NCBI RefSeq assembly: GCF_001074825.1
Contig: NZ_JUPG01000182.1
Location: forward strand, 1 to 64,000
Direction: 5' to 3'
Source: Streptococcus pseudopneumoniae
Lineage (GTDB): Bacteria; Bacillota; Bacilli; Lactobacillales; Streptococcaceae
DNA: 64,000 nucleotides
A model generated the notes under the pieces. That model made no database searches, was not told the DNA's origin, and saw only the letters and a list, made by a program, of their open reading frames with translations. Made by a program: the position numbers and the translations under genes. Shown one piece after another: positions 18,855 through 27,742 of the stretch. Every line of letters begins with the position of its first letter. Positions within the stretch are counted from its first letter, which is position 1.

Positions 18855-18875
18855 TAATATATTGAGTAATTGAAT

Positions 18876-19421
18876 ATGAACATATTATTAGTAAACGGAT
18901 ATCAAAAACATGATTTCTGTAAAGGAGAACTTAACTTTAGCTTATACAATATTTTTTTAAATAAATTACGGCACCATCATAATGTACAGCTCTCTTCAGT
19001 AGAATCATATGATGTTATTGATGAAAGAAATAAGTTTTTATGGGCTGACCTAATTATTTTTCAATTCCCAATTTATTGGTTTAATGTTCTAGGGAAATTA
19101 AAATTGTATCTTGATAATGTATTTGAATATGGACAGTTTTACTCATTTGCTGATAAATATGGAACTGGTGGACTCATGAAAGGGAAAGAATATATTATAT
19201 CCTCAACATGGAATGCACCAGAATATACTTTTAATGATATTAATGAATTTTTTAATGGTAAAAGTGTAGACGAAATTTTAATATCATTTCATAAAGCAAT
19301 GGAGTTTTGCGGATTTACACAAAGAGAAACTTTATCATTTCATAATGTAGTAAAGGAACCTAACTTTGAACAATACAAAACAAAACTAGAACAATACATT
19401 GATGACAAGATTAACAAATAA
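18876..19421 (+). CDS. Flavodoxin-like fold NAD(P)H dehydrogenase (MdaB/NQO family)
   Basis: The protein has 181 residues from ATG 18876; a TTG two codons upstream is possible. The family pattern is beta-strand ILLVNGYQKHD, then ADLIIFQFPIYWFNVLGKLKLYLDNVFEYGQFY (residues about 60-92), then GLMKGKEYIISSTWN, the Flavodoxin_2 FMN/FAD-binding core with the W-x-N-V-P-like loop. Members reduce quinones or similar electrophiles with NAD(P)H. The coding sequence is much more AT-rich than its neighbours and no clear Shine-Dalgarno precedes it, suggesting acquired DNA. It is followed after 26 bases by a TIM paralogue and then galE on the same strand. The substrate is unknown. Confidence 0.7.
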   Translation: MNILLVNGYQKHDFCKGELNFSLYNIFLNKLRHHHNVQLSSVESYDVIDERNKFLWADLIIFQFPIYWFNVLGKLKLYLDNVFEYGQFYSFADKYGTGGLMKGKEYIISSTWNAPEYTFNDINEFFNGKSVDEILISFHKAMEFCGFTQRETLSFHNVVKEPNFEQYKTKLEQYIDDKINK

Positions 19422-19447
19422 TTAGTTTTAATATTGAAAAGGTGTAA

Positions 19448-20134
19448 ATGTTAACAATATTCAACTTTAAAAATAAATTAAGTATCCCTGAACAATTAGA
19501 ACTGTTAAAACTTTTCAATAAAGGAAATGTTAAAACAGAATTAATTATTTCACCTATAATTCCTGTTAATGACAATGAATATTCTTTTTCAATTGCTTCG
19601 CAAAATATTGCTATCAAGGGGCGAAATGTAGGTGATTTAACCTGTGAGCATCTCAATTACTATAATATAAAATATGCATTTGTTGGCCATCTAGAACGTC
19701 AAAAATTCTTAAATGAAACAAAAGATATTATTCGTTCAAAAATAAAACAGACAATAGTTGGAAATATAACTCCTATTATTTGTTTTGGCAAAAATAAAAA
19801 TTATATCGATGAGATACATCAACTTTTATCAGGAATTCAATTTCAAGGCAAAGAAATTATTATAGCATATGAGATTTTAAGTGCAACATTGAGTGGGGAA
19901 AAAGACTACAGTTTAGAAGAAATTTCTAAGCATTTAACTATGCTAAAAATGTATTTGTTCTTATCTAGTCAAATATATAATTTTAAATATAAATTAGTAT
20001 TTGGAGGAGGTCTACAGTGCGAAGATACCCCTAAAATTGTTGAATTAGGATTCGATGGAGTATTGATTGGAGATCGAACAAATACGTTATTAGAAGTATT
20101 TAATTTTTTAAATCAAAAAGAATTTTCTAATTAG
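19448..20134 (+). CDS. Divergent triosephosphate-isomerase paralogue
   Basis: The protein has 228 residues, shorter than the usual 250 or so of TIM. The barrel landmarks are recognisable: FNFKNK near residue 4 aligns with the N-x-K active-site strand, VGHLERQ near 75 with VGHSERR, IAYEILSATLSGE near 139 with AYEPVWAIGTG, and FGGGLQCEDTPKIVELGFDGVLIGD near 190 with the phosphate-binding GG loop. So the catalytic Lys, His and Glu all seem present, but mobile loop 6 is different. It is probably an isomerase for another small phosphosugar; paralogues acting on tetrulose phosphates are known. AAAAGGTG 6 bases upstream supports the start. Base composition is AT-rich like the flavodoxin gene. The housekeeping tpiA is presumably elsewhere. 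Confidence 0.7.
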   Translation: MLTIFNFKNKLSIPEQLELLKLFNKGNVKTELIISPIIPVNDNEYSFSIASQNIAIKGRNVGDLTCEHLNYYNIKYAFVGHLERQKFLNETKDIIRSKIKQTIVGNITPIICFGKNKNYIDEIHQLLSGIQFQGKEIIIAYEILSATLSGEKDYSLEEISKHLTMLKMYLFLSSQIYNFKYKLVFGGGLQCEDTPKIVELGFDGVLIGDRTNTLLEVFNFLNQKEFSN

Positions 20135-20159
20135 TCAAAAATTAAAAAAGGAAAAAATC

Positions 20160-21158
20160 ATGACCAAAACAATTCTTGTTACAGGTGGAGCTGGCTATAT
20201 TGGCTCCCATACCGTTAAAGCTCTTTTAAATGCTGGCTATCAGGTGCATGTCCTCGATAATCTCTCTACAGGAAATCGTTCGGCCGTGGATAGTCGTGCT
20301 AGCTTTAAACAACTGGATGTTTATGATGCTAGTACCCTAAAAACTTACTTAGAAGAAAATCAAATTGATGCTGTTCTGCATTGTGCAGGTGAAATTGTTG
20401 TGAGCGAAAGTATTGAAAATCCAAGCAAATACTTCACTGCCAATGTGGCAGGTATGAACCAAGTTCTCAAAGTCTTATCTGAAGTTGGCATTCAAAAAAT
20501 CATGTTCTCTTCGACTGCATCTCTCTATGGTAATAACTGTATTGACAAGCCAGCAACTGAAGATACCCTGCTCGACCCTGTCAACCCCTATGCAGAGACA
20601 AAACTGATGGGGGAACGAATGATTTACTGGATGGCCAATCGCTACGACTGGAAATATGTCATTTTCCGTTACTTTAATGTAGCTGGGGCTGAAATGGATG
20701 CTTCAAACGGGTTGCGTGTGAAAAATCCAACCCACATCATTCCCAACATCAACAAGACTGCATTGGGACAAAATGAAAGCCTAAAAATATTTGGAGATGA
20801 CTACGATACACGTGACGGTTCATGTATTCGGGATTACATTCATGTCTTGGACCTTGCACAGGCACATGTTAAAGGGATGAATTACCTCTTCCAAGAAAAC
20901 AGTTCTTCTCAAATCTTTAACTTAGGAACTGAGAAAGGATATACTGTCAAAGAAATCTTTAAAACTGCTGAAGAATTACTGGATCAAAAAATCCCACACG
21001 AGATTGTTGCGCGTCGTGCAGGTGACCCAGCCAGCGTCCTAGCAGATGCATCAAAAGCTAAACAATATCTTGATTGGAAGGCTAGCTACTCCCTCGAAGA
21101 TATTATTTTATCTGATTATCACTGGCGTGTTAAAGAAGGTAAAAACATTTTGGAATAG
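20160..21158 (+). CDS. galE: UDP-glucose 4-epimerase
   Basis: It interconverts UDP-glucose and UDP-galactose (possibly also the N-acetyl forms) for galactose use and surface glycans. The protein has 332 residues. The NAD-binding GGAGYIGSH is at residues 8-16. The catalytic SSTAS (about 121) and YAETK (about 146) form the short-chain Ser-Tyr-Lys set. YFNVAGAE and RRAGDPASVLADASKAK in the C-terminal part bind the sugar nucleotide. AAAAAGG precedes the ATG. It lies 25 bases after the TIM paralogue and could share its transcript, but its base composition is that of the core genome, so it probably was there before the two AT-rich genes arrived. Confidence 0.92.
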   Translation: MTKTILVTGGAGYIGSHTVKALLNAGYQVHVLDNLSTGNRSAVDSRASFKQLDVYDASTLKTYLEENQIDAVLHCAGEIVVSESIENPSKYFTANVAGMNQVLKVLSEVGIQKIMFSSTASLYGNNCIDKPATEDTLLDPVNPYAETKLMGERMIYWMANRYDWKYVIFRYFNVAGAEMDASNGLRVKNPTHIIPNINKTALGQNESLKIFGDDYDTRDGSCIRDYIHVLDLAQAHVKGMNYLFQENSSSQIFNLGTEKGYTVKEIFKTAEELLDQKIPHEIVARRAGDPASVLADASKAKQYLDWKASYSLEDIILSDYHWRVKEGKNILE

Positions 21159-21186
21159 GATAACAGAAACATCAATAATAAATAAA

Positions 21187-21240
21187 AACACAGATAGATG
21201 GCACTTAGTAAATACCAAGTATCATCTATCTGTGTTTTAT
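21187..21240 (+). terminator. Terminator after galE
   Basis: AAAACACAGATAGATG and CATCTATCTGTGTTTT form a 16-bp stem, with an inner ACTT/AAGT pairing, ending in TTTTATA. It could stop transcription from both sides, since yidD converges from the minus strand. Confidence 0.88.
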
Positions 21241-21256
21241 ACATTAGAATACAATC

Positions 21257-21493
21257 TTACTTTGAATTTTTTTTCAAAGTAAAGTGGTCTGGGACGGGGT
21301 CCTTGCCTGTTTTCGACCAGGGATGACAACGTAAAATCCGAGCCAAGCCCATTAAAACACCCTTAAAGCCATGTTTTTCAATAGCCTGAATCATGTAATT
21401 TGAACAAGTCGGCTCAAAACGACAAGAAGGTGGAAAGGCTGGTGAGATAAAACGTTGGTAAAAGCGCACAGGCGCTATTAAAATTCGGTTCAT
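21257..21493 (-). CDS. yidD: Membrane protein insertion efficiency factor YidD
   Basis: The protein has 78 residues with the family pattern [33 protein letters not shown] and [12 protein letters not shown]. The conserved cysteines in [10 protein letters not shown] and in RCHPWS are present. YidD is a peripheral inner-membrane protein thought to help Sec/YidC insertion. Its start codon overlaps the rluB stop by one base (TAATG), so the two are translationally coupled. It is the last gene of the minus-strand run that begins at murI. Confidence 0.92.
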   Translation of the reverse strand: MNRILIAPVRFYQRFISPAFPPSCRFEPTCSNYMIQAIEKHGFKGVLMGLARILRCHPWSKTGKDPVPDHFTLKKNSK

Positions 21494-22215
21494 TATTTCT
21501 TAGTTACAGCCATGGTGTGTAGTTGGCTGATTTCTTTTTTATTCAGACGACGGGATTCTCCTGGACGGAGTCCTGTCAAGTCTAGATGTCCAAAACGGGT
21601 CCGTGACAACTTATCTACTTGGAGACCGACAGCTTCAAACATCTTTTTAACCTGGTGGTTACGCCCTTCATGGATGGTTAACTGCACCACAGAGCGATTT
21701 TTAACTGGATCCACTTTGAGAATCTCGTAAACAGCTGGCTTGGTTTTCTTTCCATCAATCTCAAGACCACGGGTCAAGGGACGGAGATTATCCTTATTGG
21801 CCACACCTTTAACACGCGCGACATAGACCTTGTCAATCTCATTACGAGGGTGAATCATCTCATCCGTAAAATCCCCATCATTGGTCAAAATCAAGACCCC
21901 TGATGTATCCCAGTCCAAACGTCCAACTGGGTAGATACGCTCTTTTACATTTGGCAAGAGGTCGACAACCGTCTTACGACCCTTATCATCTGTCACACTG
22001 GAAATCACACCGCGTGGTTTATTAAGCAGATAGTAGACCTTTTCTTCGTTGTAGATTGGTTGACCTTCTACTTCGACCTTGTCAGCAGACTTGATGGTCG
22101 TTGCGAGTTCACGTACTACTTGGCCGTTGACCGTCACCAAGCCTTGCTTGATCAACTCTTCTGCTTTTCTCCTACTGGCCACACCTGCGTGGGCAATATA
22201 TTTATTGATTCTCAT
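21493..22215 (-). CDS. rluB: 23S rRNA pseudouridine synthase B
   Basis: The protein has 240 residues. An N-terminal S4 RNA-binding domain ([21 protein letters not shown]...GLVTVNG) is followed by the RsuA/RluB catalytic domain with the nucleophile Asp in [17 protein letters not shown], residues about 97-113. The late motif [15 protein letters not shown] is also present. It forms pseudouridine in helix 89 of 23S rRNA (E. coli position 2605) in characterised relatives. It overlaps scpB by 14 bases, an arrangement common in Firmicutes. Confidence 0.94.
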   Translation of the reverse strand: MRINKYIAHAGVASRRKAEELIKQGLVTVNGQVVRELATTIKSADKVEVEGQPIYNEEKVYYLLNKPRGVISSVTDDKGRKTVVDLLPNVKERIYPVGRLDWDTSGVLILTNDGDFTDEMIHPRNEIDKVYVARVKGVANKDNLRPLTRGLEIDGKKTKPAVYEILKVDPVKNRSVVQLTIHEGRNHQVKKMFEAVGLQVDKLSRTRFGHLDLTGLRPGESRRLNKKEISQLHTMAVTKK

Positions 22216-22771
22216 CTTCTTCTATCCTTTCACCAAATAATTGGCTTTCTTGGGCTTGAATCTCAAGCTCATCAATCACTGGTAATTCTTCCAAATGGTT
22301 AATTCCCATGTAATCTAGGAAATAATCCGTAGTCACATAGAGGTTGGGGCGACCCAAAACCTCCTTTTTCCCGTCTTCCTTTATCAAATCAAAGGCCTGC
22401 AACTTTGCCAAGGCTCCACTCGAATTGACCCCACGAATGGCATCAATCTCTATCCGCGTGATGGGCTGCTTGTAGGCAATGATGGACAAGGTCTCAAGGG
22501 CAGCCCGAGATAAACTCTGGTTGATAGGTGCCTTAGAGTATTCCTTCAAAATCTCTGCAAATTGAGGCTTGGTCACCAATCTATAAGCCCCACCTGTCTC
22601 AATCAGAGCCAAACTGGAATCTGGGTCACTTTCATACTTCTGAGTTAATTTTTCTAAACTCTGTTGGATTCCTGTCGGTGGTAGAGAGAGGAGTTCAGCT
22701 AACTGGCGGACCCTAATCCCATCTTCACCCGCTACAAACAAGAGCGCTTCTATTTTTGCTAAAGTACTCAT
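22202..22771 (-). CDS. scpB: Segregation and condensation protein B
   Basis: This 189-residue protein has two winged-helix domains ([23 protein letters not shown]... and [31 protein letters not shown]...). It dimerises, binds ScpA and with Smc forms the bacterial condensin that compacts and separates newly replicated origins. The acidic C-terminal tail ([22 protein letters not shown]) is normal for the family. It is 18 bases downstream of scpA and overlaps rluB. Confidence 0.95.
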   Translation of the reverse strand: MSTLAKIEALLFVAGEDGIRVRQLAELLSLPPTGIQQSLEKLTQKYESDPDSSLALIETGGAYRLVTKPQFAEILKEYSKAPINQSLSRAALETLSIIAYKQPITRIEIDAIRGVNSSGALAKLQAFDLIKEDGKKEVLGRPNLYVTTDYFLDYMGINHLEELPVIDELEIQAQESQLFGERIEEDENQ

Positions 22772-22789
22772 CTTTCCTCTCTATCAAGT

Positions 22790-23518
22790 TTAGCTTTGTG
22801 CCACTTGACTTTCTTCCTTCTTTTCCATGAGATAGATATCTCCGAAACTCTCCTCTTGCACGAGAATCAGCTCCTGGGTTTTGATTAACTCTAGGGTTGC
22901 CAAAAAGAGGGTAATGACCTCTTGGACATTCTGGGCTTCCTTGAACAAATCCTGCAAGCGCAACTGATCTCGTCCAGCCAAGGAGTCTTTTACGATGACC
23001 ATCATGTCCTCAATCTTATACTCATCCCGCAAGATAGTTGTGTGATTCTGAGCAAACTCCTCTTTTTTCTTTGTTAGGATATTTGAAAAAGCCAAAAAGA
23101 GGTCAATGGTCGTCTTATCATGCACAAGCTCCGCATCTTCGTAAATCAACTCTGTCGGTGCTTTGGAATAGTACTGGGCCCGTTCTTGGTGCTTGGCTTC
23201 CAAGTGTTCACCCAAGAGCTTGAACTTGCGGTATTCTTCGATTTGAGAGAGAAGATCCTGCTCTAGGTCATCTTCCAAATCTGTCACTTCCGCTACCTTT
23301 GGCAAGAGCTTGCGGCTCTTGATCAGCATGAGCTGACTGGCCATGACCATGTACTCACCCGTCACTTCCAGACGCATGGCCTGCAGGGTTGAAACATAGG
23401 CTAGGTATTGTTCGATGACTTCTGTGATGGGCACATCGTAGATATCCATCTGGTACTTGGAAACCAGGTGCAAAAGAAGATCCAGGGGCCCTTCAAAATC
23501 TTTTAATTTAATATCCAT
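22790..23518 (-). CDS. scpA: Segregation and condensation protein A (kleisin)
   Basis: This 242-residue kleisin bridges the two Smc heads. The N-terminal [24 protein letters not shown] is diagnostic, [18 protein letters not shown] follows near residue 60, and a C-terminal winged helix binds the second Smc head ([30 protein letters not shown]). The ATG overlaps the stop of the upstream xerD-like gene, so expression is coupled. Confidence 0.95.
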   Translation of the reverse strand: MDIKLKDFEGPLDLLLHLVSKYQMDIYDVPITEVIEQYLAYVSTLQAMRLEVTGEYMVMASQLMLIKSRKLLPKVAEVTDLEDDLEQDLLSQIEEYRKFKLLGEHLEAKHQERAQYYSKAPTELIYEDAELVHDKTTIDLFLAFSNILTKKKEEFAQNHTTILRDEYKIEDMMVIVKDSLAGRDQLRLQDLFKEAQNVQEVITLFLATLELIKTQELILVQEESFGDIYLMEKKEESQVAQS

Positions 23519-24258
23519 TATCTATATTTTTCTAAGGTCAGGACTGTTTTTAATCCTAATTTTTTTGCAATTTCGTACAAATCGACCTTGTTTTCAATTT
23601 GTCGTAGAATGAACTGTTCCCGCAAGGCTTGGGCTGATAAGGTTGGGAAACCTTTCTCCTTGACAAAGGACTCCAACTGACGGAAGGCCCACTGACGAGA
23701 ATAGGCTTTCCCTGCCCTTTCAAAGAGATAGGTCTGGCCCATCAAGGGTTCCAATTCTGAAAGCAAGGCCGTGGGAATGGTGACAATCCTCTGTTGGGAA
23801 GCCTTCTTGATTCGTAACACTTGAAAATCCAGATTGATATCTGCAACCTTAAGGGCTAAAATCTCACTTGGCAAGAGCCCTATTTCCAAGATAAGAAGTG
23901 CCAGTAAGCGTCCCTCTGGATAGTCGCTTTCCTGCCAAAAAGAGTCTAGGTCTAACAGTTCCGGCTTTTCAGTCTTCTTTTCAGCTTGTTTGGCTAATTC
24001 TAAGCGGTAAAAGCTGTCCACCTCTCCTTTTTGATAAAGATAGTAGAGAAATTGGTTACAGGCCGAAATCTTTCGCTTCTGGGCGCTGATTTTTAGATTG
24101 GCTAGTTGTGCTTGGTAAATCTTGAGACTGGTCTCAGAAATCCGCTCTCCTATAATGTCTAAAAATTGCTCCAAATCATACTTATAGGACTGCTTGGAAT
24201 TGGCAGATAAGCCCTGCTTTTCTTCTAAAAAGGCTGAAATCCTATCTCTCATCTGCAT
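23518..24258 (-). CDS. XerD-like tyrosine recombinase homologue, catalytically degenerate
   Basis: The protein has 246 residues, shorter than XerC/D. The N-terminal SAM-like core-binding domain (residues about 1-95) and a C-terminal catalytic-fold domain are recognisable, but the active-site signature is eroded. The first Arg region GLRVSE appears as GLLPSE, and the HxLR box appears as AQALREQF with no His. Only the terminal Tyr survives, in TLEKYR. Recombinase activity is therefore unlikely. Streptococci use XerS at dif-SL for dimer resolution. The conserved place inside the scpAB operon suggests a chromosome-related DNA-binding role, which is inference. It overlaps cbpB by 10 bases upstream and scpA by one downstream. 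Confidence 0.85.
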   Translation of the reverse strand: MQMRDRISAFLEEKQGLSANSKQSYKYDLEQFLDIIGERISETSLKIYQAQLANLKISAQKRKISACNQFLYYLYQKGEVDSFYRLELAKQAEKKTEKPELLDLDSFWQESDYPEGRLLALLILEIGLLPSEILALKVADINLDFQVLRIKKASQQRIVTIPTALLSELEPLMGQTYLFERAGKAYSRQWAFRQLESFVKEKGFPTLSAQALREQFILRQIENKVDLYEIAKKLGLKTVLTLEKYR

Positions 24259-24710
24259 CGAATCTCGTAGTCCTTATTAAAATCATGCAAGAGGGCATTG
24301 ACTGCCTTGAGGATAGACTTGCGCGTGATAATTCCTTGGAAAATGCCAGACGCATCCACAACCGGTAAGAAAGACTCATCTACCAGCTTGTGCAAGACCT
24401 CTGTAATGGTAAAATCAGGCGAAACAACCGCTACATCCCTTTTCGTCATGTGGACAATATCCGTATCTGCCATGATTTCTGGGCTCAAGTCATGCTCCAT
24501 CTGATAAGCCATAATATCTCTGAGCCCAATAGTCCCAACAAACTGCTTTTCATCTGTCACAACGGGAACACGGGTATAGGTCATCTGACTGAGCAAGAGA
24601 GTCGCATGATCCGCATTGTGGGTATCAATCAACACAGCTAGATTTTCAGCAGGGGTCAAAAAAGTTTCCTCTTGACCCAACAAGAAAGTCTCAAACTCCT
24701 TGGCAATCAT
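24249..24710 (-). CDS. cbpB: Tandem-CBS protein, probable c-di-AMP-binding CbpB
   Basis: The 153-residue protein consists of two CBS motifs: residues about 20-75, including TRVPVVTDEKQFVGTIGLRDIM, and about 85-145, including SFLPVVDASGIFQGIITRKSIL. There is a short amphipathic start (EFETFLLGQEETFL). Its size and sequence resemble CbpB/DarB, which bind c-di-AMP and, when free, stimulate the stringent-response enzyme Rel and pyruvate carboxylase in Listeria and Bacillus. That function is by homology only. Its ATG overlaps the phosphodiesterase stop by 4 bases. Confidence 0.8.
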   Translation of the reverse strand: MIAKEFETFLLGQEETFLTPAENLAVLIDTHNADHATLLLSQMTYTRVPVVTDEKQFVGTIGLRDIMAYQMEHDLSPEIMADTDIVHMTKRDVAVVSPDFTITEVLHKLVDESFLPVVDASGIFQGIITRKSILKAVNALLHDFNKDYEIRCR

Positions 24711-25228
24711 CGGCTAAACTCCTTGGACAAGCCTGGATACACCTCGTGGTCTCGTGTCAAAAAGTCCACTTTAAAATAACTATCATCAATCTCCACACGA
24801 GCATAGAGACATTCTCTGATGGTACCTCGTGGTTGGCTTACGGAACCTGGATTTAGAAAGAGGGTTTTGCCCTCCATCCAAGCACTTGGCACATGCAAGT
24901 GACCATAGAGGCAGATATCGGCTTTTTCTTCCTGAGCCCAGTAGTCCAACTTTTGAAAGTTGAAATTGATGTCAAACAGGTGTCCATGGGTTTGGATAAT
25001 CTTGGTCGAACCAAGCTCAGTCACCAAACGTTCTGGGTAGCCTGCGTAGAAGTCCATATTCCCTTTAACGACATGGATACTCTCCCAAAGGGGAGAATCA
25101 GGGCGCAATTCAGAATCTCCGTTATGAAAAACGGCGTCAACTTTGCCCACATAGCGATCACGGATTTCTTCCACAATCAAGCTATCGCCATGAGAATCGC
25201 TCATTACAATGATGGTTTGCTTTGCCAT
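24707..25228 (-). CDS. YfcE/MJ0936-family metallophosphoesterase
   Basis: The 173-residue protein has the calcineurin-like metal motifs MSDSHGD (residues 9-15), HNGDSE near 35, KGNMDF near 55, THGHLFD near 80 and YGHLHVP near 107. This is the single-domain YfcE group, with phosphodiesterase activity on artificial substrates and an uncertain natural substrate. It starts inside the end of rdgB (25-base overlap), so it is translated with it. Confidence 0.88.
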   Translation of the reverse strand: MAKQTIIVMSDSHGDSLIVEEIRDRYVGKVDAVFHNGDSELRPDSPLWESIHVVKGNMDFYAGYPERLVTELGSTKIIQTHGHLFDINFNFQKLDYWAQEEKADICLYGHLHVPSAWMEGKTLFLNPGSVSQPRGTIRECLYARVEIDDSYFKVDFLTRDHEVYPGLSKEFSR

Positions 25229-26175
25229 GATGGAAATACCTCCAAAAGTTTCTTAACGGCTAAGGCACGGTGAGATTGACTATTTTTTTCTTCAAGGGTT
25301 AATTCAGCTGCTGATTTGCCTGTCTCTCCCACAAGGAAGAGGGGATCATAGCCAAAGCCATTTTCACCCTTAGGTTCAAAGTTAATGTAGCCTGGCCAGT
25401 CAGCTTCAACAACCAAACTTTCCTTGTTTGGACTGGCTACGACTAGGGTTGTATGGAATTGAGCCGAGCGGTCCTTGAGTTCAAAGACCATGGCCAATTC
25501 GTGCAAGAGTTTAGCATTATTTTCACGGTCAGTTGCTCCCACACCTGCGAAACGAGCTGACCAGACGCCTGGCAAGCCACCAAGGACATCGACTTTAAGT
25601 CCAGAATCATCTGCCAAAACCATCTTGCCCGTTAATTGGGAAATGGTTTCCGCCTTAAGGCGGGCATTTTCTTCGAAAGTCATGCCTGTTTCTGCTACTT
25701 CAGGTAGGTCAGGATAGTCATTGAGATTTTCCACATCGTAGCCTAGCTTGTCAAAGATAGCTCGAAATTCCTTGGTCTTGCCCTCGTTACGAGTCGCAAT
25801 CAACAAGGTTTCTCTGACCTTATTTGTTTCAAAGAAATCATGAACATTGACCCCTTCTTTGGGCAATTCCACATACAAGAGTTGGCCATTTTCAACCAAA
25901 AGCAAAGCTCCCTGACGTTGGATGACTTCTAGATTGCGACCTGCTTCTTGGTTTAGTATATCTACCACAAAAGACAATAAACGGTAGCGAGAACCATAGC
26001 GTAAAACAGTAACTGAAATCGGGAAACCTCGTTCCTCGTCTCGAAAGATTTTGGCCAATCCAACCAGAGGGAAATCCAAGTCTTCATCAGTCAGCGTCCG
26101 GACGCCACCAAAAATACTATAGGACCCGACATACCAGTCCTGGTCATCCTTGTATTCATAAATTTTATTTGTCAT
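25204..26175 (-). CDS. rdgB: dITP/XTP pyrophosphatase with streptococcal N-terminal extension
   Basis: From the ATG at 26175, which overlaps the murI TGA as ATGA, the protein has 323 residues; an upstream ATG at 26214 lies inside murI and is unlikely. Residues about 1-120 form an extra domain ([18 protein letters not shown]...LLSFVVDIL...VHDFFETNK) absent from the 200-residue RdgB of most bacteria. The rest is the Ham1 domain: [14 protein letters not shown] with the Ser/Thr-Asn-x-Lys motif, [21 protein letters not shown], and FGYDPLF. It removes deaminated purine nucleotides such as dITP and XTP. The extension is known in streptococcal homologues but has no assigned function. Confidence 0.92.
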   Translation of the reverse strand: MTNKIYEYKDDQDWYVGSYSIFGGVRTLTDEDLDFPLVGLAKIFRDEERGFPISVTVLRYGSRYRLLSFVVDILNQEAGRNLEVIQRQGALLLVENGQLLYVELPKEGVNVHDFFETNKVRETLLIATRNEGKTKEFRAIFDKLGYDVENLNDYPDLPEVAETGMTFEENARLKAETISQLTGKMVLADDSGLKVDVLGGLPGVWSARFAGVGATDRENNAKLLHELAMVFELKDRSAQFHTTLVVASPNKESLVVEADWPGYINFEPKGENGFGYDPLFLVGETGKSAAELTLEEKNSQSHRALAVKKLLEVFPSWQSKPSL

Positions 26176-26966
26176 AATTCTACATGCTCCACATGAATTT
26201 CTTTTTCCAGCCATTCTTCACCTATTTGGGCAAAACTTTGGCTGCTAGCTGTTGTGTAAAAACGGTGTTGGAGTGGTCCAGCATCGCGACCACGATTGAT
26301 TTCAAAATAATTGAGTAAGACTGAGATATCCCGTACGCACTCTGCCCCACTATCAATGAGCTGAACCTTTGGCCCCATGACATTTTGAATAATGGGTCTG
26401 AGAAGTGGATAATGGGTACAGCCCAAAATCAGGCTATCCACCTTTCCTACCAAGGGACGCAGAGTTTCATAAACCACTTTCTTGGTGACACTGGTTGACA
26501 GGGCACCTGACTCCACCAAGGGGGCAAACTTGGGACAGGCCAAACTCTCCACCTGTAAGTCCGGATCCAGATCATGAATTTTCTGACGGTAAATGTCTGA
26601 TTGTACCGTCATGGGCGTTCCAATCACTCCGATTTTCCCACCTTGGCTGGACTTGATGGCTGCCGAAGCTCCTGGCAAAATCACACCTAGAACAGGAATG
26701 TCTAGTTGAGCCTTGATTTCTTCCCAGACGACCGCAGTCGCAGTGTTACAAGCAATGACAATCATCTTGACATCCTTGGTCAAGAGAAAGTTGACCAACT
26801 GCCAAGTATATTCACGAATTTGCTCAGCAGGACGGGGACCATAGGGCGCCCGCGCCGAATCTCCAATATAGACGATTTCTTCATGGGGAAGCTGGCGCAT
26901 GAGCTCTCGCACAACGGTCAATCCCCCGACACCCGAATCCAAAAAACCAATTGGTCGATTATCCAT
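26172..26966 (-). CDS. murI: Glutamate racemase
   Basis: It converts L- to D-glutamate for peptidoglycan. The protein has 264 residues with the two catalytic cysteines in VIACNTATA (about residue 74) and LGCTHYPLL (about 184). The N-terminal [17 protein letters not shown] and [13 protein letters not shown] are typical. It heads the tightly overlapping minus-strand run murI-rdgB-yfcE-cbpB-xerD-like-scpA-scpB-rluB-yidD, with its promoter presumably in the 199-base gap upstream. Confidence 0.95.
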   Translation of the reverse strand: MDNRPIGFLDSGVGGLTVVRELMRQLPHEEIVYIGDSARAPYGPRPAEQIREYTWQLVNFLLTKDVKMIVIACNTATAVVWEEIKAQLDIPVLGVILPGASAAIKSSQGGKIGVIGTPMTVQSDIYRQKIHDLDPDLQVESLACPKFAPLVESGALSTSVTKKVVYETLRPLVGKVDSLILGCTHYPLLRPIIQNVMGPKVQLIDSGAECVRDISVLLNYFEINRGRDAGPLQHRFYTTASSQSFAQIGEEWLEKEIHVEHVEL

Positions 26967-27130
26967 ACAGTCTTCTTTCTAGTCTTCTTTCTGATTGATA
27001 GTTCATTATGATTACTTGTCTGTAAGAACTGAAGGACAGCCTCATCAACAACTATCTCTCTTAATCATAATCAAATATCAATAGAATGCAAGGAAAATGT
27101 CTTATTCCTAAACCATAGCCAACATAGTGA

Positions 27131-27158
27131 GAAGTCTGGAACTTTCATCCCAGACTTT
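27131..27158 (-). terminator. Hairpin after yneF
   Basis: AAGTCTGG and CCAGACTT form an 8-bp stem. The loop region GGGATGAAAGTTCC is identical to that of the hairpin at 8601-8632. The T run is poor on the minus strand and better on plus (TTTTCCTTATTT), so it may work in both directions. Confidence 0.65.
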
Positions 27159-27165
27159 TCCTTAT

Positions 27166-27414
27166 TTATTTTTTCTTTTTATTGTTAGCAAGGGCTGCTT
27201 TTTGTTGGCGGATGATTTGGTGGTAAACTTGTTGTACCTTGGCTTCGCTTGGTTTTTGACCATTTGCACTCAAAAGAGTACGAACTGCTTCAGCATTCAA
27301 ACGTGGGTTGTCAGCGAATTCTTTTTCAATTTGCTTACGAACCAAGTACATTCCTCCAAGAGCTCCTCCTAGAAAAGCTAATACAATCAATACAATTGCT
27401 AAAAGTAAATCCAT
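27166..27414 (-). CDS. UPF0154 / YneF-family small membrane protein
   Basis: From the second of two adjacent ATGs (27414; AGGAG 7 bases upstream) it encodes 82 residues; the first ATG (27417) is possible. One N-terminal membrane helix ([23 protein letters not shown]) is followed by [42 protein letters not shown] and a lysine-rich end, the pattern of YneF proteins. These are conserved in Firmicutes and have no established function. It is monocistronic. Confidence 0.88.
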
Positions 27415-27637
27415 CATTTTTCTCCTGTTTCTTTTTGAGTCCCTTTCATTATACCACAATCTAGCCACCCTGACTAGTTTGTTTTACGCTTTCAGAGATG
27501 GGTAGGCTGTAATTAAAGTTGGCTTATCTTTCTAGTTAAAACTAGAAATAATATAAAAAATACACTCCCTTACCATTCATTTCCTCCACTTTTTTAATAC
27601 AAAACAATATCAAATATATATTCTTCTTAAATCCCCT

Positions 27638-27665
27638 TGACAATACCTCGTTAGCTCGTAAAATT
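27638..27665 (+). promoter_or_regulatory. Promoter of the GH95 fucosidase gene
   Basis: TTGACA (27638-27643), a 16-base spacer and TAAAAT (27660-27665), about 78 bases upstream of the preferred start. The remaining upstream DNA (27470-27637) shows nothing else. Confidence 0.6.
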
Positions 27666-27712
27666 AGATTAACAATACAATATAGAAATAAGAAAGTTCG
27701 CTTTTTAAAAAA

Positions 27713-27728
27713 ATGAAAGCGCTTTTAA
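27713..27728. promoter_or_regulatory. cre site (CcpA operator) before the fucosidase start
   Basis: ATGAAAGCGCTTTTAA matches the palindromic cre pattern TGAAAGCGCTTTCA except at one base. It lies between the promoter and the AAGGAGG ribosome site, where CcpA binding would block transcription. Confidence 0.75.
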
Positions 27729-27742
27729 TTAAGGAGGTTTCT

